Counted from the first letter of the stretch, positions 25,057-34,013 are shown. The stretch is DNA of 64,000 bases from JAVJUV01 sp047314965 (GCF_047314965.1 NZ_JBLBVK010000053.1:62001-126000); one strand, 5' to 3'. The notes: a model not told the origin generated them from the letters alone. Program-made: numbers and translations.

Positions 25057-25831
25057 GGGCGACAGACCTGATCTGGATGGGGGCGAACGTGTCAGTCTGC
25101 CTGATCTGGATCGCGCCGTTCTTCACCAGCTCCAGCGAAGCCGCGAAATGGCTGGCCGTGGCCGAGCGCCGCCGGACCGGATCGGTCTCCCAGCCCTCGG
25201 GCAGATAGGACATCAGATCGGTCCAGTCGCCCGCATAGCCTATCAGCCCGCGCATCCGTTCCAAGGCCTGCTCCAGCGTGAAGACATGTTTGCGGTCGAA
25301 GGCATAGGGCCGGAACTCGTCCTTCGTCCGGATACGGGCATAGCCCTGCATCAGGTCCAGAAGCGTCGCGGTATAGCGCACCTTCCGCACCCGTTCGATA
25401 CTCTCGGGAATGCCCCGCACGAAAAAATCCCGTCCCTTCTGGTCCCGCGCCATCAGCTGGGCCGCGCATTCGCGCATCGCCGCCAGACGCTCCAGCTGGA
25501 ACGCCAGATGGGCGGCAAGCTCCTCGCCCGAGGGCCCTTCGTCCGCCGGATCGGGTGGCAAAAGAAGACGCGATTTCAGGAAGGCCAGCCACGCGGCCAT
25601 CACGAGGTAATCCGCTGCCAGTTCGATCCGCAACGACTTGGCGCGCTCTATGAAGGCAAGGTATTGCTCGGCCAGCGCCAGGACGCTGATCTTCCGAAGG
25701 TCCACCTTCTGGGTCCGTGACAGCATCAACAGAAGGTCGAGCGGGCCTTCGAACCCGTCGACATCGACAATCAGTGCTTCCGCCGCAAGACGGGCTTCGA
25801 CATCGTCGAAATCGGCGTCGCCGTCAGGCAT
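25049..25831 (-). CDS. scpA: Segregation and condensation protein A (kleisin)
   Basis: 260 aa with the ScpA N-terminal motif VDGFEGPLDLLLMLSRTQKV, DLRKISVLALAEQYLAFIE and AADYLVMAAWLAFLKSRLLL, and a C-terminal winged-helix region. The kleisin bridges SMC heads and binds ScpB. Its start overlaps the nagZ stop by eight bases. Confidence 0.94.
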   Translation of the reverse strand: MPDGDADFDDVEARLAAEALIVDVDGFEGPLDLLLMLSRTQKVDLRKISVLALAEQYLAFIERAKSLRIELAADYLVMAAWLAFLKSRLLLPPDPADEGPSGEELAAHLAFQLERLAAMRECAAQLMARDQKGRDFFVRGIPESIERVRKVRYTATLLDLMQGYARIRTKDEFRPYAFDRKHVFTLEQALERMRGLIGYAGDWTDLMSYLPEGWETDPVRRRSATASHFAASLELVKNGAIQIRQTDTFAPIQIRSVARG

Positions 25832-26825
25832 TGTCTGCTCCCCCGGTTAGAGAGGCAAATTCGGCTTCCAGCGTCGGAATGTCAATATCTGTTGGGGTTC
25901 TCCGGCAGGAAAGCGCAATATCTGCCCTCTCCGCCGCGTCTTGCGTCATCTGGCCCATGGTGTCCGCAAGCAACTCCATCTCGTCCGGATCGCCATTGCA
26001 GTGCAGCACCAGATCGCAGCCAGCTGCCAGCGCCGCCGCACCGCGCTCCGCCACGCTGCCCCGAAGCGCGCCCATCGAGATATCGTCGGTCATCAGAAGC
26101 CCCTTCAGACCAAGTTCCTCCCGAAGATACCGGATTCCTGCGGGTGAAAGGGTTAACGGCACCTCGGGATCGATCTCCGGCAGCACGATATGCGCCGTCA
26201 TCACCATCGGCAGATCCGCCAGCGCCCGGAACGGCGCGAAATCCGTGTCCCGAAGATCGGCCAGCGGCACGTCGATCCGCGGCAGTCCCTTGTGGCTGTC
26301 GACCGTCGCGCGCCCGTGGCCCGGCGCATGCTTGATCACCGGCAGGCAACCGGCATCCATCAGGCCCTCCGCACAGGCCCGCGCCATCGAAACGACCGTC
26401 GCAGCATCCGTGCCGTAGCACCGGTTCCGTAGGAAAGGATGCGTTTCGGGCCAGGCGATGTCGCCGGAGGGCGCGCAGTTCACGTCGATCCCATGCGCCA
26501 CGAGTTCGGCGCCAATCAGAAGACCGCGCAGGTACATCGCGCGCGCGGACCCGGTCTGCGCAACCTGGTCCAGCGGCGGCAGCCATTCGCGCCAGTGAGG
26601 CGCGCGCATCCGCTGCACCCGACCGCCTTCCTGGTCGATCAGTACCGGCGCCTCGCGCCCGACCGCCGCACGAAGATCACCCGTCAGCTGCCGAAGCTGC
26701 TCCGGGTTCTCGCAATTGCGTTGGAAGATGATAAAGCCCCAAGGGGCGGCCTCACGGAAAAACGCGGCTTCCCGCGAGGTAAGAGTCGGCCCGGAGGGCG
26801 CGAATATATACGCGCCCTGCCCCAA
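25824..26825 (-). CDS. nagZ: Beta-N-acetylhexosaminidase (GH3)
   Basis: 333 aa from a TTG at 26825 (AGGAG just upstream, overlapping the SPOR gene end). Motifs are DQEGGRVQRMRAP, VIKHAPGHGRATVDSHKGLP, with the catalytic Asp-His dyad, and LLMTDDISMGALRG with the nucleophile Asp. NagZ removes GlcNAc from anhydromuropeptides in cytoplasmic peptidoglycan recycling. The usual second-position residue Phe in KHFPGHG is Ala here, as the sequence reads KHAPGHG. Confidence 0.9.
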   Translation of the reverse strand: MGQGAYIFAPSGPTLTSREAAFFREAAPWGFIIFQRNCENPEQLRQLTGDLRAAVGREAPVLIDQEGGRVQRMRAPHWREWLPPLDQVAQTGSARAMYLRGLLIGAELVAHGIDVNCAPSGDIAWPETHPFLRNRCYGTDAATVVSMARACAEGLMDAGCLPVIKHAPGHGRATVDSHKGLPRIDVPLADLRDTDFAPFRALADLPMVMTAHIVLPEIDPEVPLTLSPAGIRYLREELGLKGLLMTDDISMGALRGSVAERGAAALAAGCDLVLHCNGDPDEMELLADTMGQMTQDAAERADIALSCRRTPTDIDIPTLEAEFASLTGGADNA

Positions 26826-26826
26826 G

Positions 26827-27810
26827 TTACTCCTGCACCACCGGAATGCAGTTCGCGCCGTCCGACACCAGGACCGAGCAGAACCGCCGCGCGTCGGCCA
26901 GGTCTTCGAACCCCATTGCACGAAGCCGCCAGAACGTGCGCCCGCCCGTCTGGGCCTCCTGGATGACCAGTTCCTTACCGGTCATGTAGTTGCCGAACTG
27001 GGCATTGGCCTTGTCCCATTCGGCGCGCGCGATCTCGGCGCTGCCGAACGCCCCCAACTGCACAAGGCGCGTGCCGGCAGGGATGGTCGACGGATCGATC
27101 TCGCTCGCACCGCCCGTGGCCGAAGGCATGTAGCTGACGGCTTGAAGGTTCTCCGGCCGGATCAGCGGGCGCGGTGTCACGACCGGCACGCCCGGAGCAG
27201 CCTCGACGGTCAGAACGGCGGGCTGGGCATCCTCGGCTTCATCGGCAAGCCCCAAGGCAAGAGCAACGGCCAGATCGGTGCCCGAACGGTCCGGCTCCGC
27301 CACGGTTTCTTCCTCGACCGCCAAAGTCTCGCTGGCCACCAGCGGAACCGCCTCGCCCTCGCCTTCGTCCGCTTCCGTCGCCATGACCGACGCTTCCGTG
27401 GTCTCGATGCTCATGGGCGCGTCGACCAGCGGCGGCGGAGCCAACTCCGCCATCGGCTGAAGTTCAGCCATCGCCAGGTCTTCTTCTTCGTTCAGAATCG
27501 ACGGCTGCGGCGCCAGAACAACCCGGTCGGCAAGATTTTCCTCGGTCCGTTCTTCCGCGATCCGGTTGACGGACAAACCCTGATACTCGCTGGCCAGTCC
27601 GCCCGGATCCTCCGGCGCGACCCGCATCGGACCTTCAAGCGCGCGCACTACGGGGACACCGGAGACATCGCGCACCCAGAGCTTCCAGCCCCAGGTCGCA
27701 AGTCCCGCAATCAGAACCACCGAAAGAAATGCGCCCGCCCAGTTCAGCGCCGCCGTCAGCGATCCGCCGAACCGGGAATCGCCGTAGTCGTCATAATTGA
27801 ATGCCGCCAT
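26827..27810 (-). CDS. SPOR-domain cell-division/envelope protein
   Basis: 327 aa: a short cytoplasmic N terminus (MAAFNYDDYGDSRFGGS), one transmembrane helix at about 22-45, a long acidic low-complexity periplasmic linker, and a C-terminal SPOR domain (RLVQLGAFGSAEIARAEWDK to residue 327). SPOR domains bind denuded septal glycan. In related genomes this gene usually directly follows argS; here a foreign-looking gene separates them. Confidence 0.88.
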   Translation of the reverse strand: MAAFNYDDYGDSRFGGSLTAALNWAGAFLSVVLIAGLATWGWKLWVRDVSGVPVVRALEGPMRVAPEDPGGLASEYQGLSVNRIAEERTEENLADRVVLAPQPSILNEEEDLAMAELQPMAELAPPPLVDAPMSIETTEASVMATEADEGEGEAVPLVASETLAVEEETVAEPDRSGTDLAVALALGLADEAEDAQPAVLTVEAAPGVPVVTPRPLIRPENLQAVSYMPSATGGASEIDPSTIPAGTRLVQLGAFGSAEIARAEWDKANAQFGNYMTGKELVIQEAQTGGRTFWRLRAMGFEDLADARRFCSVLVSDGANCIPVVQE

Positions 27811-28153
27811 TTTCCATGCCTCTCACCAGCCGCCGGTTGTTCCAGCGGTCCGTCCTGCTCGTTTGACGTCGGTGGTGCGCTTGTTGTCAGCGCGGTTCCT
27901 CGCCCGCCGTCGCCACAAGTGTACCCAATTCGCAGGAAATAACAACGCCCACGGCGCGCGTCAGGGCGTTTTCCGCCGCCCTTGCCCGGTGGCGGTGCCT
28001 CATCGGGTCGCAAACCGCCGGGTGGAAGCTCAATTCAAAGCTGAAAGCCGCCCTGCAGCGAAGGACGGCTTCGAGCCCAAGTTGCAATTCTTCCGCAATG
28101 CAGCGAATGTCATCTTTTGAATCGCTGCATTTTTCTTGCATGAGGCATATCCA
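27811..28153. other. Intergenic region upstream of SPOR and of the Ntn-hydrolase-like gene
   Basis: About 340 bases with no gene. Composition falls from GC-rich near the SPOR start to AT-rich near 28080, suggesting an insertion boundary. The last 60 bases hold a 10-bp perfect inverted repeat and a GAGG ribosome-binding site for the plus-strand gene. Confidence 0.5.
28097..28131 (+). promoter_or_regulatory. 10-bp perfect inverted repeat before the Ntn-hydrolase-like gene
   Basis: AATGCAGCGA (28097-28106) and TCGCTGCATT (28122-28131) flank a 15-base spacer and end 22 bases before the ATG. A short T-run follows, so it could form a leader hairpin or be an operator. Confidence 0.5.
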
Positions 28154-29311
28154 ATGACGGCAATTTTGGGCGCTGTTCACGAGCAAGTTCCGTTTTTGAT
28201 TGGCGATGTAATGGTGTCTTCTCCGCGGGCACCGCACAACAACGTCGTTCATCCCATGTCGGGTGTGCCATCGGTTGCTGCACCGGTTTGGTTTGATACT
28301 CGTTATGCTGTCGATTGGCGTCAAAAGCTTGTTGTGATTGGCACGCACCTGCTAGTCGCTTGGGCTGGTTCTAGGTTGGAAGCTCGCGCAACGATCCGAA
28401 GAATGCGTGAGCGTTACGCCCAGATCGACCCAACCGACTTTTCGCAGTTGGAGACTTGTTTGCAAGTTGCGGACGAGCTTGAGATTAGCAAATGCGATTT
28501 CATTTTTCTTCTTGCTAACAGGCAACGGTGGGGCTTGCGTAGCTACGGTCGCGGTGCAACAGGATTCAAAACTCGCTGGTCCGAGAATGCAGTAGCAGCG
28601 GGCTCAGGCTCGGACATGTTGATCGACTCTTTGGACGTGGTGTCTGAGTTTGGGGATCGCGCCATTGACCCGTTTAATCGCACCTTGGGTCAACTTGTCC
28701 TCGCTGCGGCTAGAATGTGGTACTTTGACTTGTCTGGTGTTGGAGCGACTTACGCGTTTGGAGGATGCTTTGAGATGGCAATCCGACAAAATAGCCAAAT
28801 CTCCAAACTGGACGACGTACTATTTGTCAGCCATGTCTATCGTCCCAACGAAGGCATCGGATTGCTGCCGTATTTCTTGAAGATAGACTATGTTGGTGAC
28901 CTACTCGTTGCTAGGGTTCTCGATTTTTCTTTGCCGCCAAAATCACCGGACGTTGATTTTGACTACAAGAGGACTGCCGTATATGTAATTCCGCCGGTCG
29001 ATACAATCTGGTCAGCTTCAAACCCTGCGCCCGAGCGGGAGGCGCTTATGGCTGAATTGGGTAGTTTGAACGCTTCCCATTTTGGAACTTATGTGAATAT
29101 TCCTTCCGTCGATCCTAAAAAGAACCCGCACTCGGTTTCGCTTCACACGTACAACACTGAAAGTAGACCGATTGAGTTCGAGTTTGGGGAAGGCGAGTTG
29201 CCTGTTGGTTTCAACATGACGGATACATACTTGAACGGCGTAATTAGAGCTGTCAGGGACACGCTGATTGATGCCAATGAGCCTGTGCCAAAGTCGTGGG
29301 ACAGCATATGA
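28154..29311 (+). CDS. Putative proteasome-beta/HslV-like Ntn hydrolase with C-terminal extension
   Basis: ATG 28154 (GAGG eight bases upstream) encodes 385 aa starting MTAILGAVHE. Removal of Met exposes Thr1. Asp17 follows exactly as in proteasome beta subunits (FLIGDVMVSS), after an approximately 24-residue insertion comes Lys57 in QKLVVIGTHLLVAWAG, and GSGS occurs at about 149-152 (VAAGSGSDMLIDSLD). This matches the Thr1/Asp17/Lys33/GSG layout. About 165 residues of unknown type follow. GC is about 45-50% in the stretches I counted, far below the neighbours. No ATPase partner is adjacent. The family call is by pattern only and has not been tested by search. Confidence 0.55.
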   Translation: MTAILGAVHEQVPFLIGDVMVSSPRAPHNNVVHPMSGVPSVAAPVWFDTRYAVDWRQKLVVIGTHLLVAWAGSRLEARATIRRMRERYAQIDPTDFSQLETCLQVADELEISKCDFIFLLANRQRWGLRSYGRGATGFKTRWSENAVAAGSGSDMLIDSLDVVSEFGDRAIDPFNRTLGQLVLAAARMWYFDLSGVGATYAFGGCFEMAIRQNSQISKLDDVLFVSHVYRPNEGIGLLPYFLKIDYVGDLLVARVLDFSLPPKSPDVDFDYKRTAVYVIPPVDTIWSASNPAPEREALMAELGSLNASHFGTYVNIPSVDPKKNPHSVSLHTYNTESRPIEFEFGEGELPVGFNMTDTYLNGVIRAVRDTLIDANEPVPKSWDSI

Positions 29312-29324
29312 TAGGGTGCAGCTT

Positions 29325-29341
29325 ATTGGGTTTTGCCCAAT
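29325..29341 (+). terminator. Weak hairpin after the Ntn-hydrolase-like gene
   Basis: ATTGGG (29325-29330) and CCCAAT (29336-29341) with loop TTTTG, 14 bases after the stop. There is no T-tract, so terminator activity is uncertain. Confidence 0.3.
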
Positions 29342-29432
29342 TCACTGTAAGCCAAGTTCCAGTTCGCGGCCATTGACTGTCATATTAAGTGCGTCCGGTT
29401 AGTCCCGCGAGCGGACACGACAAATTCCGCCC

Positions 29433-31157
29433 TCAGCGCATCTCCTCGACCGGCGTGACGCCAAGTATCCCCAGACCGTTCGCGATCACCACCGCCACCG
29501 CGCGCGGAAGCGCGATCTTGGCCGCCGTGGCCGCCGGCTCATCCTCCTGGAGGAAGCGCAGCGCCGGTTTGTCGTTGCCCTTGTTCCAGAGTGCGTGGAA
29601 ATCCGAGGCCAGTTCATAGAGATAGAACGCCACCCGGTGCGGCTCGTGGTTCCGGGCCGCGATCTCCACCAGGCGCGGCCATTCCGCGATCTTCTTCGCC
29701 ACCTGGAACTCGGCCTCATCCTCCAGCTTCGCGTTGTCGGACCAGTCGAGATGCATCTCCTCGGCCTTCCGCATCACGCTCCGGATCCGGGCATGGGCGT
29801 ATTGCACATAGAAAACCGGGTTATCCTTCGACTGCTCGGTCACCTTGTCGAAATCGAAATCCAGCGGCGCGTCATTCTTCCGCGTCAGCATGTGGAACCG
29901 CGTCACGTCAGGCCCCACCTGCTCGACCACGTCGCGCAGAGTGATGAACGTCCCCGCCCGTTTCGACATCTTGAACGGCTCGCCGTTCTTGTAGAGCTTC
30001 ACCAGCTGCGTCAGCTTGATATCCAGCGGCACCCGGCCACCCGACAGCGCGCTGACGGCGGCGTTCATCCGCTTGACATAGCCGCCATGATCGGCCCCGA
30101 AAATGTCGATCAGCTCGTCGAAGCCCCGCGCGATCTTGTCCCAATGATAGGCGATATCGGGCGCGAAATAGGTCCAGGAGCCGTCCGACTTCATGATCGG
30201 GCGGTCCACGTCATCGCCATGCTCGGTCGACTTGAACAGCGTCTGTTCCCGCGGCTCCCAGTCCTCGGGTACCTTGCCCTTGGGCGGCTCCAGCGTGCCC
30301 TTGTAGATCAGACCCTTCTTCTTCAATTCCTCGATCGCCGCCTCGATCCGGCCCGTGCCGTAAAGGGACTTCTCGGAGTAGAAGACATCCATCTTCACGC
30401 CGATGGCCGCCAGGTCCTCGCGGATCAGGTCCATCATGGCCTCGGTCGCGAAATCTCGCACTTCGTCCAGCCAGTCCGCCTCGGGCTTGTCTAGAAGCGT
30501 GTCGCCGTATTTCGCCTTGAGCGCCTCGCCGATGGGAATGAGGTAGTCGCCCGGATACAGACCCTCGGCGATCTCGGGCGACAGCCCGTTCGCCTCGCGG
30601 TACCGCTCATAGGCCGACCGCGCCAGCACGTCGACCTGTGCGCCGCCGTCGTTGATGTAGTACTCACGGGTCACGTCATAGCCCGCGAAAGCCAGCAGGG
30701 ATGCCAGCGCATCGCCGAACACCGCCCCCCGCGTATGCCCGACATGCAGCGGCCCGGTCGGGTTCGCGCTCACATATTCCACGTTCACCTTCACATGGCT
30801 GCCCATGCCCGAATGGCCAAAGCTCTTTCCGGCATCGATGGCCTCGGCCACGATGTCATGCCAGACGGCGGGCTTCAGGCGCAGGTTGATGAACCCCGGC
30901 CCCGCCACCTCGGCGCTCTCGATGTTTGGGTCGGTCGCCAGCCGCTCCACCAGCTCCTCGGCAATCGCGCGCGGCGCCTTTCCGGCCGGCTTGGCCAAGA
31001 CCATCGCAGCGTTGGTGGCCATGTCTCCGTGCGCGGCATCCCGCGGCGGCTCGACGGCCACGGCGCCCCAGGACAGGTTGGATGGCAGATGCCCGTCGGC
31101 CACCATTGCGTCCAGCGTTTCGATGACAGAGGTGCGGATTTCGGCGAAGATGTTCAT
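29433..31157 (-). CDS. argS: Arginyl-tRNA synthetase
   Basis: 574 aa with ANPTGPLHVGHTRGAVFGD (HIGH-type motif), INDGGAQVDVLARS, FKMSKRAGTFITL (KMSK) and the C-terminal DALR anticodon-binding domain (PRLVEIAARNHEPHRVAFYL). It charges tRNA-Arg. GAAGGAAA precedes the ATG. It heads the argS-SPOR-nagZ-scpA-scpB gene order, now interrupted. Confidence 0.97.
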   Translation of the reverse strand: MNIFAEIRTSVIETLDAMVADGHLPSNLSWGAVAVEPPRDAAHGDMATNAAMVLAKPAGKAPRAIAEELVERLATDPNIESAEVAGPGFINLRLKPAVWHDIVAEAIDAGKSFGHSGMGSHVKVNVEYVSANPTGPLHVGHTRGAVFGDALASLLAFAGYDVTREYYINDGGAQVDVLARSAYERYREANGLSPEIAEGLYPGDYLIPIGEALKAKYGDTLLDKPEADWLDEVRDFATEAMMDLIREDLAAIGVKMDVFYSEKSLYGTGRIEAAIEELKKKGLIYKGTLEPPKGKVPEDWEPREQTLFKSTEHGDDVDRPIMKSDGSWTYFAPDIAYHWDKIARGFDELIDIFGADHGGYVKRMNAAVSALSGGRVPLDIKLTQLVKLYKNGEPFKMSKRAGTFITLRDVVEQVGPDVTRFHMLTRKNDAPLDFDFDKVTEQSKDNPVFYVQYAHARIRSVMRKAEEMHLDWSDNAKLEDEAEFQVAKKIAEWPRLVEIAARNHEPHRVAFYLYELASDFHALWNKGNDKPALRFLQEDEPAATAAKIALPRAVAVVIANGLGILGVTPVEEMR

Positions 31158-31335
31158 GCGGGTTTTCCTTCAATCGCACCGGGTTTACCACTTCGCCTGT
31201 CAGACGCAACGCCGCAGCGCACACGGAAGCGCGGTGCCTCGACCGCCTGCACGGCTTCCCCCAAACCGGGAATCGTGCGAGGTTCCCCCAATACTATGAG
31301 CGCGGCCGACGTGGCCGGAAATTACAGGCACGATC

Positions 31336-31950
31336 ATGATGGTTAGAACATTCGCCACCCTCGCCCTCCTTTTTTCCGCAGGGTGCGGTGGCGGGTCTGC
31401 GCCGGACAGCACACCGCCGGGACAGACACCCCCCACCGACTATTTCTCGGGCAAGATAGCCTATGACGAAATGACGGCACTCTTGGCCGCGCGTTTTAAT
31501 ACCGCCTTCGTCCCTCCTTTCGTCGAAGGAATGCCGACAGCCGGCAATGCTTCGTACCAAGGCTATTTTCTGGCCGAAATCCAGACCGACCCGCAAACCA
31601 CACGACTTCTGGGACTGGCGACCGTCAATGCCAATTTCGACTCCGGCACAATTTCGGGCGCGGCCTCGGATTTCGTGGGCGTCGACCGGACCGGGGCGAT
31701 GGACGACTATTCCGGAGGCGTCTCAATGACAGGCGGCTCGGTCGGCGTGAACCGCCCTAACGATTTCCTGTTGCCCTACAGCGGTTCGCTGAACGGAAAC
31801 GGCGAGATCGTCAGCCTCTCGGGCACCTTGCTCGGTACCTTCAAGGGCGACCCGGTCCTGGGGATTCTTGGCGAGGACAGTGCACCGACGACAGCCATCG
31901 ACTCAAATCCCTTCACCGGCCAGGTCAATCTGAGCGCGTTGGGTCTGTAG
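31336..31950 (+). CDS. Surface/periplasmic lipoprotein with TbpB-like beta-barrel pattern
   Basis: 204 aa with a short signal peptide and lipobox (LLFSAGCGGG). A Pro/Thr-rich linker follows, then alternating Gly-rich beta strands (GTISGAASDFVGVD, GGSVGVNRPNDFLLPYSGSL, SLSGTLLGTFKGDPVLGILG), resembling the C-terminal barrel of transferrin-binding-protein-like lipoproteins. Such proteins can be surface-exposed and bind metals or host proteins; no Slam or TonB receptor gene is adjacent, so a role is not inferred. ATG at 31339 is an equal start candidate. Confidence 0.6.
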   Translation: MMVRTFATLALLFSAGCGGGSAPDSTPPGQTPPTDYFSGKIAYDEMTALLAARFNTAFVPPFVEGMPTAGNASYQGYFLAEIQTDPQTTRLLGLATVNANFDSGTISGAASDFVGVDRTGAMDDYSGGVSMTGGSVGVNRPNDFLLPYSGSLNGNGEIVSLSGTLLGTFKGDPVLGILGEDSAPTTAIDSNPFTGQVNLSALGL

Positions 31951-31968
31951 GCAACGGGATCAGGCCAG

Positions 31969-33144
31969 TTACCCGACCGGGACGCTGCGCATCGCCGAGG
32001 CATCCACGCCGCCGACGAACCGCTCGTGGCATTGCAGCGCGAACCGGTCGGTCATGCCCGCGATATAGTCCGACACGATCCGCGCAAGCGCGGTCTCGCC
32101 GTCGGCCTCCTCGACGTCCTTCCGCCATTGCTTCGGCAGGTTTTCGGGATGCGCCATGAAGAAGGGGAACAACTCGTTCACCACCTTCGTCACTTCCTTG
32201 CGCATCTCCACCACCGTCGGCGCGCGGTACATGCGCGTGAACAGGAACTGCCGGATAACCTTCAGATCCTCGAACATCGGCTCAGAGAAACGGATGATCT
32301 GGAAACCGGCATGCCGAATGTCGTCCGCGCTCCTCGGAGCGATCTCCTGCAGGCTTTCCCTGGCCACCCCGATCACATCCTCGACCAGCATCCCGAAGAA
32401 GCGCCGAAGCGCCTCGTGCCGGCGCCGGTAGTAGTTCAGACCCGGGTACAACTCGTCGACGCGCGCGAAGCAGCGATCCAGGATCGGCATCTCAGCCAGT
32501 TCGTCGGTCGAGAACAGTTCGGCCCGCAAGCCATCATGCAGGTCGTGGTGGTTATAGGCCACATCGTCGGAAATCGCCGCCACCTGCGCCTCGGCGCTGG
32601 CATAGGTCTCCAGCTCCAGATCGTGCAGTTCCTGGTATTCGGCCAGCGCCCAGGGCAGCGCGCCCGTCACCGGACCGTTATGCTTGGCGATCCCCTCCAG
32701 CGTCTCCCAGGTCAGGTTCAGCCCGTCGAACTGCGCGTAATGCCGCTCCAGCGCGGTGACGATCCGAACCGCCTGCGCATTGTGGTCGAACCCACCGTAG
32801 GGCGCCATCAGCAGCGTCAGCGCATCCTCGCCCGTGTGTCCGAAGGGCGGATGGCCCAGGTCATGGGCCAGCGCCACCGCCTCGGTCAGCTCCGCATTCA
32901 GCCCCAACGCGCCCGAGATCGTGCGTGCCACCTGTGCCACCTCGATCGAATGGGTCAGCCGCGTGCGGAAATAGTCGCCCTCGTGCTCGATGAAGACCTG
33001 CGTCTTGTGCTTCAGCCGCCGGAAGGCGCTGGCATGGATGATCCTGTCCCGGTCACGCTGGAAGCATGACCGGAAGGTGCTCTCATCCTCCGGATAGAGC
33101 CGTCCCCGGCTCTCGGCCGGATCAGATGCATATGGCGCGCGCAT
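31969..33144 (-). CDS. dgt: Deoxyguanosinetriphosphate triphosphohydrolase-like protein
   Basis: 391 aa from ATG 33144. HD-domain metal ligands are present in RLTHSIEVAQVARTI and VALAHDLGHPPFGHTGE, and the N terminus SRGRLYPEDESTFRSCFQRD is typical of dNTP triphosphohydrolases (Dgt type 2). These remove triphosphate from dNTPs and tune pool sizes. A TTG ten codons upstream (33174) is possible. Divergent to erpA. Confidence 0.92.
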   Translation of the reverse strand: MRAPYASDPAESRGRLYPEDESTFRSCFQRDRDRIIHASAFRRLKHKTQVFIEHEGDYFRTRLTHSIEVAQVARTISGALGLNAELTEAVALAHDLGHPPFGHTGEDALTLLMAPYGGFDHNAQAVRIVTALERHYAQFDGLNLTWETLEGIAKHNGPVTGALPWALAEYQELHDLELETYASAEAQVAAISDDVAYNHHDLHDGLRAELFSTDELAEMPILDRCFARVDELYPGLNYYRRRHEALRRFFGMLVEDVIGVARESLQEIAPRSADDIRHAGFQIIRFSEPMFEDLKVIRQFLFTRMYRAPTVVEMRKEVTKVVNELFPFFMAHPENLPKQWRKDVEEADGETALARIVSDYIAGMTDRFALQCHERFVGGVDASAMRSVPVG

Positions 33145-33221
33145 GTCCCTGCCCGTCTTGTTCGCCTGTCCCAAGGCCCATATATTGTCGAAAGCCCTGA
33201 ATTGAAACGTCGGAGTCCATC

Positions 33222-33554
33222 ATGGACCTGAACCTGCCACCCAAAGTCACTTCCCGCGCCTTCGCGCGGCTGGCCGAGATCAACGACGGATCGGACGCCC
33301 CCAAGGCGCTGCGCGTCGCGGTCGAAGGCGGCGGTTGCTCGGGGTTCCAGTACAACATCGATCTCGACGAACCCGCCGAGGGCGACCTCGTGCTTGAAGG
33401 CGACGGTCAGAAAGTCGTGGTGGACGAGGTCTCGCTGCCGTTTCTCTCGAACGCGGTCATCGACTTCACCGAGGAACTGATCGGCGCGCGCTTCGTGATC
33501 GAAAACCCGAACGCCACCTCCTCCTGCGGCTGCGGCACCAGCTTCTCGATCTGA
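33222..33554 (+). CDS. erpA: Iron-sulfur cluster insertion protein (ErpA/HesB-IscA family)
   Basis: 110 aa with the three conserved cysteines: GGGCSGFQYNIDLDEP and SSCGCGTSFSI at the C terminus. A-type carriers deliver Fe-S clusters to apoproteins. The ErpA branch is preferred over IscA because of the FIENPNATSSCGCG-type end (FVIENPNATSSCGCG), but the split is not certain. Divergent to dgt, with a short shared promoter region. Confidence 0.88.
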   Translation: MDLNLPPKVTSRAFARLAEINDGSDAPKALRVAVEGGGCSGFQYNIDLDEPAEGDLVLEGDGQKVVVDEVSLPFLSNAVIDFTEELIGARFVIENPNATSSCGCGTSFSI

Positions 33555-33587
33555 GCCTCTGCCTGCCCCGATACGGAATTCACCCGA

Positions 33588-34013
33588 TCAGGACTCGGAG
33601 CCAAACCCCGAACCGCTGGCGGCCGGAGCGAGGCGAATCAATCTGGAATCGAGTACCGCAGCCTGCCGATGCTTCACCGCCTCCCGGTACACCGGATCGC
33701 GGATCATTTCGACGAAGGCCGTGACAGACGGGTACTCTGCGACAAAGCATTCGTCCCAGGCTTCTGCCTCTGATCCAATCAGCATGCACTCGAAGTTGCC
33801 GCGCCAGACAATTCTGCCGCCCAACCTCGCGAACACGGGGTAACTCTCGCGGCCATAGGCTGCATAGGCTTCGGCACCGGTCGCATAACGTCCGTCGGGA
33901 TAAGCCGCATGGTCGCGAAATCGAACCAGGTTCAGCATGTGGATCGGCCCAGGACGATCGTTCGCTCGAAACGCGGCAAAGGCCTGCCTGGTCGGGTCGA
34001 CAAATCTGGACAT
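33588..34013 (-). CDS. DUF1330 domain protein
   Basis: 141 aa from ATG 34013. PGPIHMLNLVRFRDHAAYPD, GAEAYAAYGRESYPVFARLG and FVAEYPSVTAFVEMIRDPVY are the hallmarks of the DUF1330/EthD-like ferredoxin-fold family. Function unknown. It ends 33 bases from the convergent erpA stop. Confidence 0.82.
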   Translation of the reverse strand: MSRFVDPTRQAFAAFRANDRPGPIHMLNLVRFRDHAAYPDGRYATGAEAYAAYGRESYPVFARLGGRIVWRGNFECMLIGSEAEAWDECFVAEYPSVTAFVEMIRDPVYREAVKHRQAAVLDSRLIRLAPAASGSGFGSES

